Shown here: one piece after another, positions 6,237 through 16,176 of the stretch
Layout: the number at the start of each line of letters is the position of its first letter
How positions within the stretch are numbered: the first letter of the stretch is position 1
Virus record (IMG/VR): IMGVR_UViG_3300030202_001027
Span: 1-48,639 of that record
DNA from: a virus
Strand: one strand, 5' to 3'
Length of the DNA: 48,639 nucleotides
The notes under the pieces: generated by a model
Database searches by the model: none
The model's input: only the letters and a program-made list of their open reading frames with translations
What the model was told of the DNA's origin: nothing
Program-made: the position numbers and the translations under genes

Positions 6237-8528
6237 ACCAGCAATCCCCGACTGTCTGGACCTTAACCGCATGGCCAGCTCTCTGTCTTCATCTCTTGGC
6301 AATATCGTTGGTGACGTTGCTGGGTCAATACCCAAAGGCACACCCATGCGATCAGGCTGCATAGGAAGGTCTTCAAACATATCAACATCTAAAGCGCCTT
6401 GAGGATTGTTCAAGGATTCTTGCAGCTCTTTTGTTTGGTTTATCATGGCTTCAATCTGCGGTTTTGTTGGAGCGTATTCTTGGTCTTCTTCTGTAATAGC
6501 ACCTACACCCTCTGTTGCTCCACGAGCCATAGATTGCTTTGCGCCATACTCCAATTTAGAAAAGTATTGATATGCTTTTTCAACATCAACAGCAGAGTCT
6601 GGATCAAGCAAAACTTTAGCCAAGGCATCGTAGTAAGTATCAGCCTGCTTCATAGCAATTGAATGCATTAGCTCATCGCCAACAGTTCCAGTTGCTAATC
6701 TTCCTACCAATCTAACTGCGCTCAGTAAAAATTTAGTTGTCTTTAAGCCAAGGCCAGCAGTGTCGTCTGCGAGCATTTTTTCCATCACCAAGTTAGGTTG
6801 GGTTTGAGAGCCGCCTCTTGGCACTGTGTTGTATGCTTTACCCATGATCTCGATCATGCGATCAAATTTCTGAAACTCATCTGGAGTTAAAAACTCCTCC
6901 ATCACTTTTCTTGTTTTGGGCCTAGCAAAGTATTGCTGAAATTGAGGCATTCCTCCTTCAAGGCTTTGTTTAGTAAAATCGTCAAGTTTCATTTTAATAA
7001 ACATTTTTTTAACGTCTTGCATTGCATCTGGATCAACGGCTTGCAAAATACGTTTTGCGTTTCTCATAGACTGAACAGACACATCTGGATTAAATAACTC
7101 AGTCACAGCTCTCGCTGATTGTTTGTCTGTCATAACATTAGCAAGCCTTCCAATGGCAGAGTTTTCAATTAACTCAAGCTGAGGCTTAGTTGGATCGTAA
7201 ACTCGTTTTGCTAGACGATAAGTTTCGCCAAACACAGGATGCGCCTCAAACAAATCAGTCATCCCATCTTTGTATTTTATTAACTCTTTCCCTTGAGAAG
7301 TTCCCATGTTGGCTTTAATAAGATTTTCTATTTCCCCCGCCCTTCTTTCATGCAAAGCCATAAGGTTAGATATTTGATCTCCATTAGCATCAAAGAATTG
7401 ATCCTTCATGGCTTCCAGAGCTTCTCGCATGTCGTTGCCTAGCTCTGGATTTGCCAACTTATCATCAATGTCTTTAATTATGGCGCTAGTGTCTACAGTA
7501 ACAGGGTTTTCTGCGTTTCTAATCGTGTCGTATAATTTAGCCGCTCGATTTTGTCTTTTTGCCGAAATTTGTTTTACTGCGCTTTTTGCTGCTTCAGAAA
7601 CCCTTCTTCCAATGTCGCCATACTTTTGTGTAGCTGCACCTATTGAATCGGCAAACACCTCAGTAGCCTCTCTAATCCTAGCTGACCTGTTATGATAAAA
7701 CTTACGAACAGCTTCAATTTGTGGCTGTTGGCTTAAAAAGTATTGTAGGTTAACCGATCTGGTTGCAACGTCCGCAGCTTCTGCTGGAGTCAGCTTAATA
7801 CCTATTTTAGATGCTTCTTTAATTATTTCATCATTGGTGGCTCTAAGATTCATAAGCTCTTTAAGCATTGTTTCTTTGCCAATGAACTTGTTTACAACAT
7901 TTCTGGTTGGGCCTGCGCCAAAAGGTATCGCTGAAAATGCAGAAGACACTAAAAGATCATTGTAAGCAGCCGCTATCTCTTCTGGAGGGAGATTGTAAAA
8001 CATGTCAATCATTGCTTCTCGACCAGTTCTTGCGACGCCGCCAATAATAAAGTTTGAACCAGCCGCCCCTAATCCAGTGGATAGTAATATACCTGCGGTT
8101 TTAGCCAGTGGATGTTTAATATTTTTTGTCCAGTCCACACCTTTTTTAAATCCAACAGTTGCCCCAGCCATGCCGGAGCCAACGTCAGCCGTAAAAGTAG
8201 TCGCAGGCACAATATTTGGAACAAAATAATTTTCAATCCAGCTTACATCTTCTCCCGGCTCAAAAACTTTTTTGATGTTTCCATCATAATCTTCGTAAAC
8301 CAAAGTTCCGTCTTGTTTTTTAAACCTTAAAGAAGCCATCGGGTCATCAGGAAATTTTTCTGACGCAATGTATTCAATCATTGCGTTGTCATCAAAAAAC
8401 AAATTAGCTCTAGCCTTCATAAGACCATAGTCCATAAAGTCTTGGTCTTCCTGCATTTGTGTCTGCATTGCGTTTCGTAGAACTTTGTCTCTTTCTTCTT
8501 CGTAATTAAATTCGTCAGCCACAATCAA
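6228..8528 (-). CDS. Candidate internal virion (ejection) protein, 766 aa
   Basis: The last gene of the 23.2-6.2 kb late unit. Not recognised as a named family. It is mostly helical, with one Gly/Ala-rich hydrophobic stretch (LAKTAGILLSTGLGAAGSNF, about residues 141-160) that could insert in a membrane, and long charged helices (about 290-480). Size, composition and place after the tail/neck genes fit ejected core proteins of short-tailed phages. The start is TTG 8528, overlapping the upstream stop as TTGA; GTG 8522 is an alternative. A polyvalent enzyme role cannot be excluded, but no catalytic motif was seen. Confidence 0.6.
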   Translation of the reverse strand: MIVADEFNYEEERDKVLRNAMQTQMQEDQDFMDYGLMKARANLFFDDNAMIEYIASEKFPDDPMASLRFKKQDGTLVYEDYDGNIKKVFEPGEDVSWIENYFVPNIVPATTFTADVGSGMAGATVGFKKGVDWTKNIKHPLAKTAGILLSTGLGAAGSNFIIGGVARTGREAMIDMFYNLPPEEIAAAYNDLLVSSAFSAIPFGAGPTRNVVNKFIGKETMLKELMNLRATNDEIIKEASKIGIKLTPAEAADVATRSVNLQYFLSQQPQIEAVRKFYHNRSARIREATEVFADSIGAATQKYGDIGRRVSEAAKSAVKQISAKRQNRAAKLYDTIRNAENPVTVDTSAIIKDIDDKLANPELGNDMREALEAMKDQFFDANGDQISNLMALHERRAGEIENLIKANMGTSQGKELIKYKDGMTDLFEAHPVFGETYRLAKRVYDPTKPQLELIENSAIGRLANVMTDKQSARAVTELFNPDVSVQSMRNAKRILQAVDPDAMQDVKKMFIKMKLDDFTKQSLEGGMPQFQQYFARPKTRKVMEEFLTPDEFQKFDRMIEIMGKAYNTVPRGGSQTQPNLVMEKMLADDTAGLGLKTTKFLLSAVRLVGRLATGTVGDELMHSIAMKQADTYYDALAKVLLDPDSAVDVEKAYQYFSKLEYGAKQSMARGATEGVGAITEEDQEYAPTKPQIEAMINQTKELQESLNNPQGALDVDMFEDLPMQPDRMGVPLGIDPATSPTILPRDEDRELAMRLRSRQSGIAGLV

Positions 8529-10024
8529 TCACTCTTTGGGGTAAGTTCATAAGCTTGGATCATCCACTCAGGAACAGGTAGTCCCTTGTCTATCATGTCT
8601 TGTAATTGAATCGTCTTTTCTGCTCGCGTACCTGATCCTTTAACAACTTTGTCTGCAAGACTTGAAGATTGTTCTGCAACGGATTGGGTATTAGTCGGCA
8701 ATGTTTTAGCCGATTGAGTGCTTCTGTAATCTTGTCTGCCAGCCAAATAATTATAATCTTTGCTGTAGTCCTTTCCTGCTGCATGTCCTTGTATTTCTGC
8801 CAGCTCTTCTGATGACTCAAACAGCGGGTTGTCATTTCTCCATTTAGTTTGAAAAACACCTAATTCTCTTCTCATAACGCTAGGAGAAACTTTTTCTTTT
8901 TCGAGCCTTGCCGCTTCTTCAAAGTATGCAAGTTGAAAATCTTCGCTTCGCTTTGCAATGCGATCCAAGTATTTCAATTGCTTCATAAAACCATCGTAAG
9001 TGCTGGCTAAGGAAGGAGATCCTGCCAAAAACATATCCATTTCTTTGTTTGATATAGCGCCTTTGGTCTGTCCAACAAGCCCCATGGTAAAGCCAAGACC
9101 AACTTGGTTCATCAAGATTTGATCGCCTAACTTGCTCTCATCGATCATTCCGCCAAGACCTACGCCAACTAAAACTTTTTTTATAGGCACTAAAAATGCT
9201 TCAACTGAACCGTATCCATCCGGGCCAAGATCCGTTGCAATTTTTCTCGCATAGGCAACTTGATCCCTTATTCCACCAGCCGACTTTGCTTCTGCGTTTA
9301 TTTCATCTTCTTTTTTAATTAAAGATTTAATGTATTCTTTGTTGCCTTCTTCCCCATAAACATTAGTGATGGCTTGCGCGTCATTGATCTTTAGCCCGTT
9401 TCTTTGTTGTATCAACACATCTAAAAATCTTTTATTAGCAGCATTATTCCTAAACGACCTTTTCAATCGGTTTCCAGAAGCAACTTGTTTTTGAACAGGC
9501 TGGCCGTCCGCACCCATTACAGGGTTACCTTCCTTGTCAGTTTCAAAAACAGGATCACCATTCGTGTCAACTTCAGGAATGTATTCATCAAATTCCAAGC
9601 TAATCATTTCCCCCGGATCGTTAGCTAGCTTTAAAAGCTCAAAAGAATATTTGTCCATATAGTCTTGCGCTCTTTGCTCGTCTTGCATTGCAAGAGAAGC
9701 AATTTGCATTCCCATCTGCTGATTGGCTTTCATGTTGTCTTCACGCGCCTGTCTAACTCTTGTTGAGACATTAGCAAAGCCGCGCCCAATTCCCTCAAAC
9801 ACATTTCCGGTAGATGGGGTAGATAAAATTGCAGCACCCAGTTCTGATGCTACGTCAAAAAAATCTAATTTAGGAGCCTGATAAAGATAAGGAGAAAGTC
9901 TATCCTGATACTTTTGAAAAGTGTCCTGATAAGTTGGCGTTTTAAGTCTATCCCGAAGGGTGCTGCCATCAGGCAACTTGATGTCGCCGCCAAAAGGATC
10001 TATTTGCTTTGTGTTTGTGACCAT
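8525..10024 (-). CDS. Candidate internal virion protein, 499 aa
   Basis: Not recognised. It begins MVTNTKQIDPFGGDIKLPDG and is almost wholly helical with no membrane segment. A stretch with Gly turns (KKVLVGVGLGGMIDESKLGD, about residues 285-304) interrupts the helices. The C-terminus is Ser/Thr/Gln-rich with a final WMIQAYELTPKSD. It lies between two other candidate ejection proteins in one late unit and is translationally coupled to the 766-aa gene. Assignment as a virion protein is from context. Confidence 0.55.
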   Translation of the reverse strand: MVTNTKQIDPFGGDIKLPDGSTLRDRLKTPTYQDTFQKYQDRLSPYLYQAPKLDFFDVASELGAAILSTPSTGNVFEGIGRGFANVSTRVRQAREDNMKANQQMGMQIASLAMQDEQRAQDYMDKYSFELLKLANDPGEMISLEFDEYIPEVDTNGDPVFETDKEGNPVMGADGQPVQKQVASGNRLKRSFRNNAANKRFLDVLIQQRNGLKINDAQAITNVYGEEGNKEYIKSLIKKEDEINAEAKSAGGIRDQVAYARKIATDLGPDGYGSVEAFLVPIKKVLVGVGLGGMIDESKLGDQILMNQVGLGFTMGLVGQTKGAISNKEMDMFLAGSPSLASTYDGFMKQLKYLDRIAKRSEDFQLAYFEEAARLEKEKVSPSVMRRELGVFQTKWRNDNPLFESSEELAEIQGHAAGKDYSKDYNYLAGRQDYRSTQSAKTLPTNTQSVAEQSSSLADKVVKGSGTRAEKTIQLQDMIDKGLPVPEWMIQAYELTPKSD

Positions 10025-10026
10025 AT

Positions 10027-12102
10027 TTATCGAGGCGTGGCGCCACCTCCATAACCATAACCATATGGGCTGCGTCCTTGGTTCATAAAGCTTCCTATGC
10101 CTCCAAGCGTACTCAAACCAACTCCCATGCCTGCCATCAAAGGACTAGGCCTTGGGGTGTACTGCTGCTGAGTTGTCTGCTGCCCTTGCGGAGCTGCCTG
10201 AATAAACGGCAACATGGCTTGATATTGAGACAGCGGAGCCATCTGTGCCTGCATTGCATTCGCTCTCTGAGCGTCTAACAAGCTTTGCTGATACTGCTGC
10301 TGTTGCCCACCCATCTGGTTCAACATGCCGACACCAGCCATTCCTGCCTGCTGTGCTTGGCCTCCAAGCCCCTGCATAAACCCGCCCAGCCCTTGTTGAG
10401 CTTGGAATTGTTGTTGACCCATCTGGCCTTCGAGTCCTCCCATCTGGCCATAAGCACCCGCCAGCTGCCCTGCCGATCCTAACGCCGCTTGTCCTGCGCC
10501 TGCTTGCGCCTGCTGGCCTGCCTGACCGTACCCGACTAATGTCTGACCTAAACCAGTTCCGGCGCCATAACGCTGTCCTGCGGTCTGTCCAAGGCCACTT
10601 GCCAATTGTTGCTGTGACCCGAACCTTTGTGAACCAAGCGTGCCTAGCCCACTAGCTAAACCTCTTTGAGCGCCCAACACATCTCCTGAGATGCCTCGAA
10701 GCGTGCTTCCTAGCTGCTGCTGTGATCCTAACCTTTGTCCAGCCATTCCAGCTAAACCGCTGGCCGCTGTACGCTCTGCTTGCTTTTGTCTGGCAAACTC
10801 AGAGGTTCCTGCCCTCTGGGCCTCTGTAAAGCCTCTGGATCGAATTCCTGCTATCTCCTTTGCCAAGCCTCTGCCAAGCGCTTCCTGACGCTCTCCAGCG
10901 CCCAAACGCGCCCTAGATCCAAATGCAGACTCACCGCCCGACCTTAAATCCCCAAACCTTTGAGCTACCTCAGCCTGTGCTGCACCCTTCATCGCGTCAT
11001 CAATTGTCTGATCAACCACGCGATCTTCGTAAGGATCGTAAAACTGCTTGGTTAAATCCTGATCGTAACCGCCTGTGGTTCCTCTAAGCATCTGCTCAGA
11101 CTCGCCCAGACGCCCTCCAAACTGTCCTGTGGCGCCAACTTGACCTCTGGCAATGTCTCTAGCTTCTTGACCAAATTGGCCTGTAGCGCCCCTTTGTATT
11201 CCTTCTGCTTCGCCCAACCTGCGACCAAACTCATCTGTCGCTCCGCGACGGATTCCTTCAGTCTCGCCCAGACGACCATATAAATCTTGTGTCGCGTCTC
11301 GCGCTAACCCTCTGCCCTCTTCAAGAGATCCTAGCAAACCACTTAAACCAGCTTCTCTTAGGCGCTTTTCTTCTGCTACGCCTGACTGAGTGGCTTCCAA
11401 GCCTTGAAGGCCATAACGTCTTGCTGCGTCTTGACCCTGCTGAAGCTGGCCAATGCCTGTTTTGTATGCCTGCTCAGCTTCGCTTAAATATCGATCCTGC
11501 ACGCCTGTCAGGCCACGCGCCATCTTTTGAGCGTCAAGCTGGTCTTGGGACATGCCCGCAATTTCTTGAGGGTTGATAATCGGATTACCTTGCTCATCAA
11601 AGAATGCTTTCTGAGCCGCCTGCATAGCGCCCGGAATGAAGCCGCCTTTGCCATCAAGGCCATACATAAGCTGTTGGAAGGCTGGATCTGCTGTCGTGGT
11701 TTGTGTCTGCGACGACGACATGTATGGGTCCTGAGAACCTTCAGCCTGTATATCTTGAATAGCATCTGGGTCTTGTTGTGGCTGTCTTGCTTCGTATTCT
11801 TCCATGGTTTCGTCTGCCCTTGGCCTACTATCGCCGTAGTAGTCATCGAATCCGCCACCATAACCACCGCCGTAGTAATCGTTATAGAAGTCTCCGCCGC
11901 CATAACCGCCACCATAGTAGTCGTCGTAGCCTCCGCCACCACCATAGTAGTCGTCGTATCCACCACCATAGTAGTCGCCTAATCCGCCTATGCCACCACC
12001 GTAGCCGCCACCACCTCCGGTATAGACATCAGCTGCAAATCCACCGCTTCCGCCGCCATAGCCAAACGTGCCATCCATGTTTGATCCGGGGTATTGACTC
12101 AT
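10027..12102 (-). CDS. Low-complexity Gly/Tyr/Gln-rich virion protein, 691 aa
   Basis: A highly repetitive protein. Residues 13-90 are Tyr-Gly repeats (units such as DDYYGGGY). About 250-350 holds four copies of an amphipathic motif like GRRLGEAEGIQRGATGQFG. About 400-640 is Gly/Gln/Ala-rich (GSQQQL, AGQRYG). The C-terminus returns to Gly/Tyr (SPYGYGYGGG). No enzymatic motif. It starts at ATG 12102, sharing one base with the upstream stop (TGATG). Position and composition suggest a packaged or tail-associated protein, possibly condensate-forming; both points are inference. The opposite strand shows long spurious frames caused by this composition. Confidence 0.6.
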   Translation of the reverse strand: MSQYPGSNMDGTFGYGGGSGGFAADVYTGGGGGYGGGIGGLGDYYGGGYDDYYGGGGGYDDYYGGGYGGGDFYNDYYGGGYGGGFDDYYGDSRPRADETMEEYEARQPQQDPDAIQDIQAEGSQDPYMSSSQTQTTTADPAFQQLMYGLDGKGGFIPGAMQAAQKAFFDEQGNPIINPQEIAGMSQDQLDAQKMARGLTGVQDRYLSEAEQAYKTGIGQLQQGQDAARRYGLQGLEATQSGVAEEKRLREAGLSGLLGSLEEGRGLARDATQDLYGRLGETEGIRRGATDEFGRRLGEAEGIQRGATGQFGQEARDIARGQVGATGQFGGRLGESEQMLRGTTGGYDQDLTKQFYDPYEDRVVDQTIDDAMKGAAQAEVAQRFGDLRSGGESAFGSRARLGAGERQEALGRGLAKEIAGIRSRGFTEAQRAGTSEFARQKQAERTAASGLAGMAGQRLGSQQQLGSTLRGISGDVLGAQRGLASGLGTLGSQRFGSQQQLASGLGQTAGQRYGAGTGLGQTLVGYGQAGQQAQAGAGQAALGSAGQLAGAYGQMGGLEGQMGQQQFQAQQGLGGFMQGLGGQAQQAGMAGVGMLNQMGGQQQQYQQSLLDAQRANAMQAQMAPLSQYQAMLPFIQAAPQGQQTTQQQYTPRPSPLMAGMGVGLSTLGGIGSFMNQGRSPYGYGYGGGATPR
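11833..12066 (-). repeat. Tyr-Gly coding repeat region
   Basis: Degenerate tandem codon repeats encode residues 13-90 of the 691-aa protein, with units of Asp-Asp-Tyr-Tyr plus Gly runs. The DNA repeats themselves are imperfect, so selection at protein level is likely. Such DNA is prone to slippage. Confidence 0.75.
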
Positions 12103-13925
12103 CAGGCAACTCCTTCAAACATATTCATCATTGCGTACATGACATCCGTACCCTTTTGTCGGTCAGGGGCGCCAGAGGGTGTTAGTGTAAGAATCCCATC
12201 CTGACCTTGGCTCATGTCAAATGAACCTGCACCTCTAACCGCTTGCCCTGTCATTACAAATTCGCCATCACTCAACATCGCTGGCACATCGTCACTGGTT
12301 TCAGTGCCCGGACCATTGATGCCTCCGTTCATTCTCTCGAAGTCTTTCATGGCAACATTACCGCCATTAGCATATGCCATTGGATAAATAGCACCGCCGC
12401 CTGCCACCTGAATGGGAGGCTGTTGCTCAATTTGGCTAGGGTCATACTGTGGCATATCAGGATCATAATACTGAGAAACAACAGCTGGTCCGGCTGGTGT
12501 TGCCGATCCACCACTCATTTCTGGGAAAGTGCCTTGAGGCAACAGTCCGTATTCAACTGGATTAGGTGCAGCTCTTCCTTGCTGTCTAGCAACCTCTGCC
12601 GCTATGTTATATCTGCCGCTTGAATCCATCATGGTTAGAGGAACCTTTGGCACACCTTTATCTTTCTTAGCTTCATCCATGGCCAGCTTTGCAAGCATGT
12701 AGGCAGCGCCGCCGCCAAGCGCTAGTTTGCCCATGTCTCCGCCAAGCAATCCTGATATTCCTTCGCCGTCACCGCCACCTCTTAAAAAACTTAACGGGCC
12801 AGTACCTTTGCTTGGATCAATATTTAAAATTTTGTCAGCAAAACTGTTCGGGCCAAATAACCCTCCGGGGAACATTCCGCCCCTGTTAAATTCATCAAGC
12901 TCCGCATCAGTGGCAGTTCCAGACACACCATCAAGTCCTAACAAAGCGTCAGGGCCGTAGGTTGCTATATCCACTTCTGTGTACCCTTCATTAAGAGCCA
13001 TTTGTATTTTTTGTTCTTGAGTTAAAGGGCTGCTTCCTTGCTGTTGACCTCCACCTTGCTGCTGGCCTCCGCCTCTCAAGAAGCGGTTTAAAAGATCACC
13101 CTGATCAGCGCCATAAAACTCTGACCCCGGCTTGCCAAAAACGCCACCAGCAAATGGTTTAAATCCTCCAGCAAAAGGAGCTGTAAAGCTTCCAGCAGAA
13201 GCACCACCCGCAATCGGTGATATTCCGGGGATTCCTAAACCAGCAATGCCTGAAACGCCAGAAGAAACAAGACTGCCAATTGCCTTACCTCCCGGTATTA
13301 CTGAAAGGGCTTTACCGGCTAACCCACCAATGCCGCCAAGTGCAGCACCAAGCGCTGTACCAACTCCGGGTATTAACATTGCAACCGGAGCAACAACTTT
13401 TACGACCTTTTTAAGAGATTTACCAATTTTCTTAAAAAATCCAAACTCTTCTAAACCAGTCACAGGATTCAAGCTGGCAATGCCTGCACCCACCACATAT
13501 TGCTCTGGGTCCAGACCAATCTCGTTAAATCGGTTTTCGACAGCTGTTTCAAAAGCTGAGTCTTGCATTGCCGCTACCGGCAAAACCACTTCGCCCGGAG
13601 TTAAATGAGCAAGCGTTGTGTCTCTTCCTCGACCTTCAGCTGCAATCATTTGAGCTTCTGCTGAAAGAGGCGCATTTGCAGCGTCCATCATGTTTTCGCC
13701 CATGCTGGCAAACATGGCTTGCTCTGTTGGATCGTCAGTCATGGCTTGTTCAGCCATCAACCCATCAATTGCAGCAGCAAGCTCCGCATTGGGATCGCCT
13801 TCCGCCATCATCATCATCTGCTCGACTTCGCCGCCTTCTTGGAAGCTTTGTGGCATCATGTCCATGTCGGAAACAGATCCTGCACCCATAAAATTATTAA
13901 TTCGAGCTTCTAGTTCTGGCGTCAT
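12102..13925 (-). CDS. Candidate internal/ejected virion protein, 607 aa
   Basis: It carries two motifs I associate with marine phage virion proteins: HLTPGEVVLPVAAM (about residues 107-120) and DVPAMLSDGEFVMTGQAVRG near the C-terminus. Between them a cationic amphipathic helix (FFKKIGKSLKKVVKVV, about 164-179) leads into a Gly-rich hydrophobic region (AMLIPGVGTALGAALGGIGG), which looks like a membrane-inserting module. A Gly/Gln linker (RGGGQQQGGGQQQG) follows. It precedes the 691-aa gene with a one-base overlap. The role in genome delivery is inferred. Confidence 0.6.
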   Translation of the reverse strand: MTPELEARINNFMGAGSVSDMDMMPQSFQEGGEVEQMMMMAEGDPNAELAAAIDGLMAEQAMTDDPTEQAMFASMGENMMDAANAPLSAEAQMIAAEGRGRDTTLAHLTPGEVVLPVAAMQDSAFETAVENRFNEIGLDPEQYVVGAGIASLNPVTGLEEFGFFKKIGKSLKKVVKVVAPVAMLIPGVGTALGAALGGIGGLAGKALSVIPGGKAIGSLVSSGVSGIAGLGIPGISPIAGGASAGSFTAPFAGGFKPFAGGVFGKPGSEFYGADQGDLLNRFLRGGGQQQGGGQQQGSSPLTQEQKIQMALNEGYTEVDIATYGPDALLGLDGVSGTATDAELDEFNRGGMFPGGLFGPNSFADKILNIDPSKGTGPLSFLRGGGDGEGISGLLGGDMGKLALGGGAAYMLAKLAMDEAKKDKGVPKVPLTMMDSSGRYNIAAEVARQQGRAAPNPVEYGLLPQGTFPEMSGGSATPAGPAVVSQYYDPDMPQYDPSQIEQQPPIQVAGGGAIYPMAYANGGNVAMKDFERMNGGINGPGTETSDDVPAMLSDGEFVMTGQAVRGAGSFDMSQGQDGILTLTPSGAPDRQKGTDVMYAMMNMFEGVA

Positions 13926-13930
13926 AATCT

Positions 13931-14242
13931 TTAACTCGTTGTCACTGTTACTGAACCGATTCCAAAAGTTGCTCCTAGACCAGTCGGGTAGGTTTGATGC
14001 TCATACAAATTTCTGAACACATTTCCGTCAAAAGCCTGATGCACCTCTACTGTGCTGTTAAATATTATCGCACCCGTAGCAAATTGTAACGTAGAAATTT
14101 CGTCTGCATTGAAGGTTGGAGTTTGGTCAACATCTGTTGATCCGAGGTTTATTTCAAGAATTCTAACCAGTCGATTAAATGTATCTCCAGACACTGACTG
14201 ACCATCAGCAAGAGGCAGTCTGGTCTCAAGTATTTTAGCCAC
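13931..14242 (-). CDS. Small virion protein with C-terminal beta-repeat, 103 aa
   Basis: Not recognised as a family. It starts MAKILETRLPLADGQSVSG, with a helix (TFNRLVRILEINLG), then a beta-rich part. The last 19 residues (YPTGLGATFGIGSVTVTTS) match one unit of the 22-residue repeat in the tail protein at 39703-40287. It lies one base from the 634-aa tail gene. Probably a minor tail or neck protein. Confidence 0.55.
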   Translation of the reverse strand: MAKILETRLPLADGQSVSGDTFNRLVRILEINLGSTDVDQTPTFNADEISTLQFATGAIIFNSTVEVHQAFDGNVFRNLYEHQTYPTGLGATFGIGSVTVTTS

Positions 14243-16147
14243 TTAACCCCTCCGACCAGAGGGCTGCATATCTAACCTAGTGTTTCCGAGTCTCCACTTG
14301 TAATCTTTTTTGTTGGCCTCAACCGAATTATCATCATCAGATTCAAATCTAAGAACCATTTGCCGAGTTCTTGTTCTCAAACTTGCAAATGTTGTCGAAT
14401 TGGTTATTTGACTGGTTGAGTCAGTCGAAAGGCTTTCTGAGTTGTAGTTCCGTTTTTTGACAACAATGTTCATTGCAGGTGTGTTAGACACTCCGACTGA
14501 TGTCGAAAACTTGATGTCTGGGATCATTTTCTTAACAAACATAAAGTTTTCGCCGTCACCTAAATCTATGTCCGCCGACTCAATGTAAACATTGCTCATT
14601 GCACTTGTGTCGTCGTTAAACCCTGTCTCATGGACATAAATTTGAGAAGTAGAATACGCTCCGCCAGCCGCCCTTGGTTTATTTTCAATGCCAGCGTCCA
14701 ACCAACTGTATCGCACCAAAGAACCAATGCTCCACGTTTGCTCTTCATAGTTGTACATCGCGTACCGTGATATCTCCCCCGTGTCGTCTTCTGTAGAAAC
14801 GTAGAAAAACCACACCTCTGCGTTTTCAGAATTCAACGCTGCAAAACACTTGAACGCTTGGCCTAAGTCCAAGTCGCTAAAAACGTAATCCTGCACACTA
14901 CACGGCAACCTTTTGACCGAGCCGTTGTAATAATAAAAGCCGTTCTTCGACATGAAAAATATGCCAACAGGGCTATTCACTGCTGACTTTGGCGATATCA
15001 GGCCCGAACCCTCGTTGATTAGGTTCAAAGCAAAAGTTAAAGGAGGCCCAATAAAAGTCATCGAGTAAAGACTGGTGTCAGTCCAAATCAAAGTTTCCTG
15101 CCTCGACTTTAGTCCGCCAATAATTAACGAGCCAGAAGAAAGCCTTACTGATCCGGCTGAGTTTGTGATTGTCGGATTAAAATCCAATTCATTTTCTGAA
15201 TCAGAAAACGCAACCAACATTGGATCAACTGTGCCTTCCCTGTCGCCGGTATCATCGAGCGCGTCCGCTCCTAGCACAATTAAATGCCGATCCACTTCAG
15301 ACGTAATTACCTGCAAACCAACAGTTGGCACTTTGCTCGCGCCAGAAGTTGTAGACAGGTTTACAGCTCTGACTGATATTCCGCTGTTTTCAACCCAGCG
15401 ATAAATGCCTCCGCCTCTTGGGTTAATTATTAGATTCTCACCAAAATTATCGTGAGTCCACAGTCTCAATTGTCCATCTGATGCGATTGCAGAGGATGAT
15501 CCAAACGTGCCAGAACCCCAAGTCCCTACACCCCAACCTGTAGATTCGACGTAAGTGTCTAACCCGCAATTAATTTGATAAGTGCCGACTACACTACCTC
15601 CGCCGTTGCCGCTATCGCTCGCATTAGCAGTGACTGTTGCTCCGTCTGTATCTTTGGCAGTAACGGTGTATGTATTAGCCCCTGTGACCAAAAGTATTTG
15701 GTATTCTTGGTTCAAAACGGCTGCTGTAACTAACCCGCCCAAGGTAGCGGCGCCACTAAAAGTCACAAAGTCATTGGTGACAGCGCCATGAGCTGTATCG
15801 GTTATGGTAATAGTTGAAGAACCATTGGACGCGCTAAATGTTACATCGCCCGCGCTTGTTGTAGCTCTGATTGGCGTAACGTCGTTATATTTCTCGCCTT
15901 CCTCGATATAATATTTGCAGGTGGTGCCGATACCAAGATATCGATTCCCGCCCAAGGAAAGCCAACTGTGTAGCGCTCTGGCTAAACCAAAAAAAGTAGT
16001 AGTCGCTAAGGCTTGCCAACCGCCAATCTTTTCTGGGCGGCCTTTTCGGAAGCGAATGAGATTTCCGTCCGACCATCCATTCTCATTAGAATAGTCGGTT
16101 TCTTCTTTGTTGATTCCCGGCTTGAAATTTAATGTAGTAAGTGGCAT
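14243..16147 (-). CDS. Tail/neck protein, possibly P22 gp10-like stabilisation protein, 634 aa
   Basis: It starts MPLTTLNFKPGINKEETDYS, an opening I recognise from large beta-rich proteins in podovirus and marine phage tail modules, often annotated as packaged-DNA stabilisation (P22 gp10-like). A Thr/Ser/Gly-rich insert (about residues 100-195, VTFSASNGSSTITITDTAHG) looks like an extra beta domain. The remainder alternates beta strands with aromatic motifs (FFMSKNGFYYYNGSVKRLP), consistent with a propeller. Neighbouring gp4-like and adaptor genes fit a tail-plug complex. Homology to gp10 is tentative. Confidence 0.6.
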   Translation of the reverse strand: MPLTTLNFKPGINKEETDYSNENGWSDGNLIRFRKGRPEKIGGWQALATTTFFGLARALHSWLSLGGNRYLGIGTTCKYYIEEGEKYNDVTPIRATTSAGDVTFSASNGSSTITITDTAHGAVTNDFVTFSGAATLGGLVTAAVLNQEYQILLVTGANTYTVTAKDTDGATVTANASDSGNGGGSVVGTYQINCGLDTYVESTGWGVGTWGSGTFGSSSAIASDGQLRLWTHDNFGENLIINPRGGGIYRWVENSGISVRAVNLSTTSGASKVPTVGLQVITSEVDRHLIVLGADALDDTGDREGTVDPMLVAFSDSENELDFNPTITNSAGSVRLSSGSLIIGGLKSRQETLIWTDTSLYSMTFIGPPLTFALNLINEGSGLISPKSAVNSPVGIFFMSKNGFYYYNGSVKRLPCSVQDYVFSDLDLGQAFKCFAALNSENAEVWFFYVSTEDDTGEISRYAMYNYEEQTWSIGSLVRYSWLDAGIENKPRAAGGAYSTSQIYVHETGFNDDTSAMSNVYIESADIDLGDGENFMFVKKMIPDIKFSTSVGVSNTPAMNIVVKKRNYNSESLSTDSTSQITNSTTFASLRTRTRQMVLRFESDDDNSVEANKKDYKWRLGNTRLDMQPSGRRG

Positions 16148-16176
16148 AGAAAAATTCTACCACAAAAACCTAAATT

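Noticed and set aside
11508-12185. Long open frames on both strands across the Tyr-Gly region
   Set aside because: They result from the GC/GTA-biased repeats of the 691-aa gene; their products are Thr/Val/His/Arg strings with no start signals.
13132-13608. 158-codon plus-strand frame inside the 607-aa gene
   Set aside because: Pro/Ala-rich antisense of Gly-rich codons, no ribosome-binding site.
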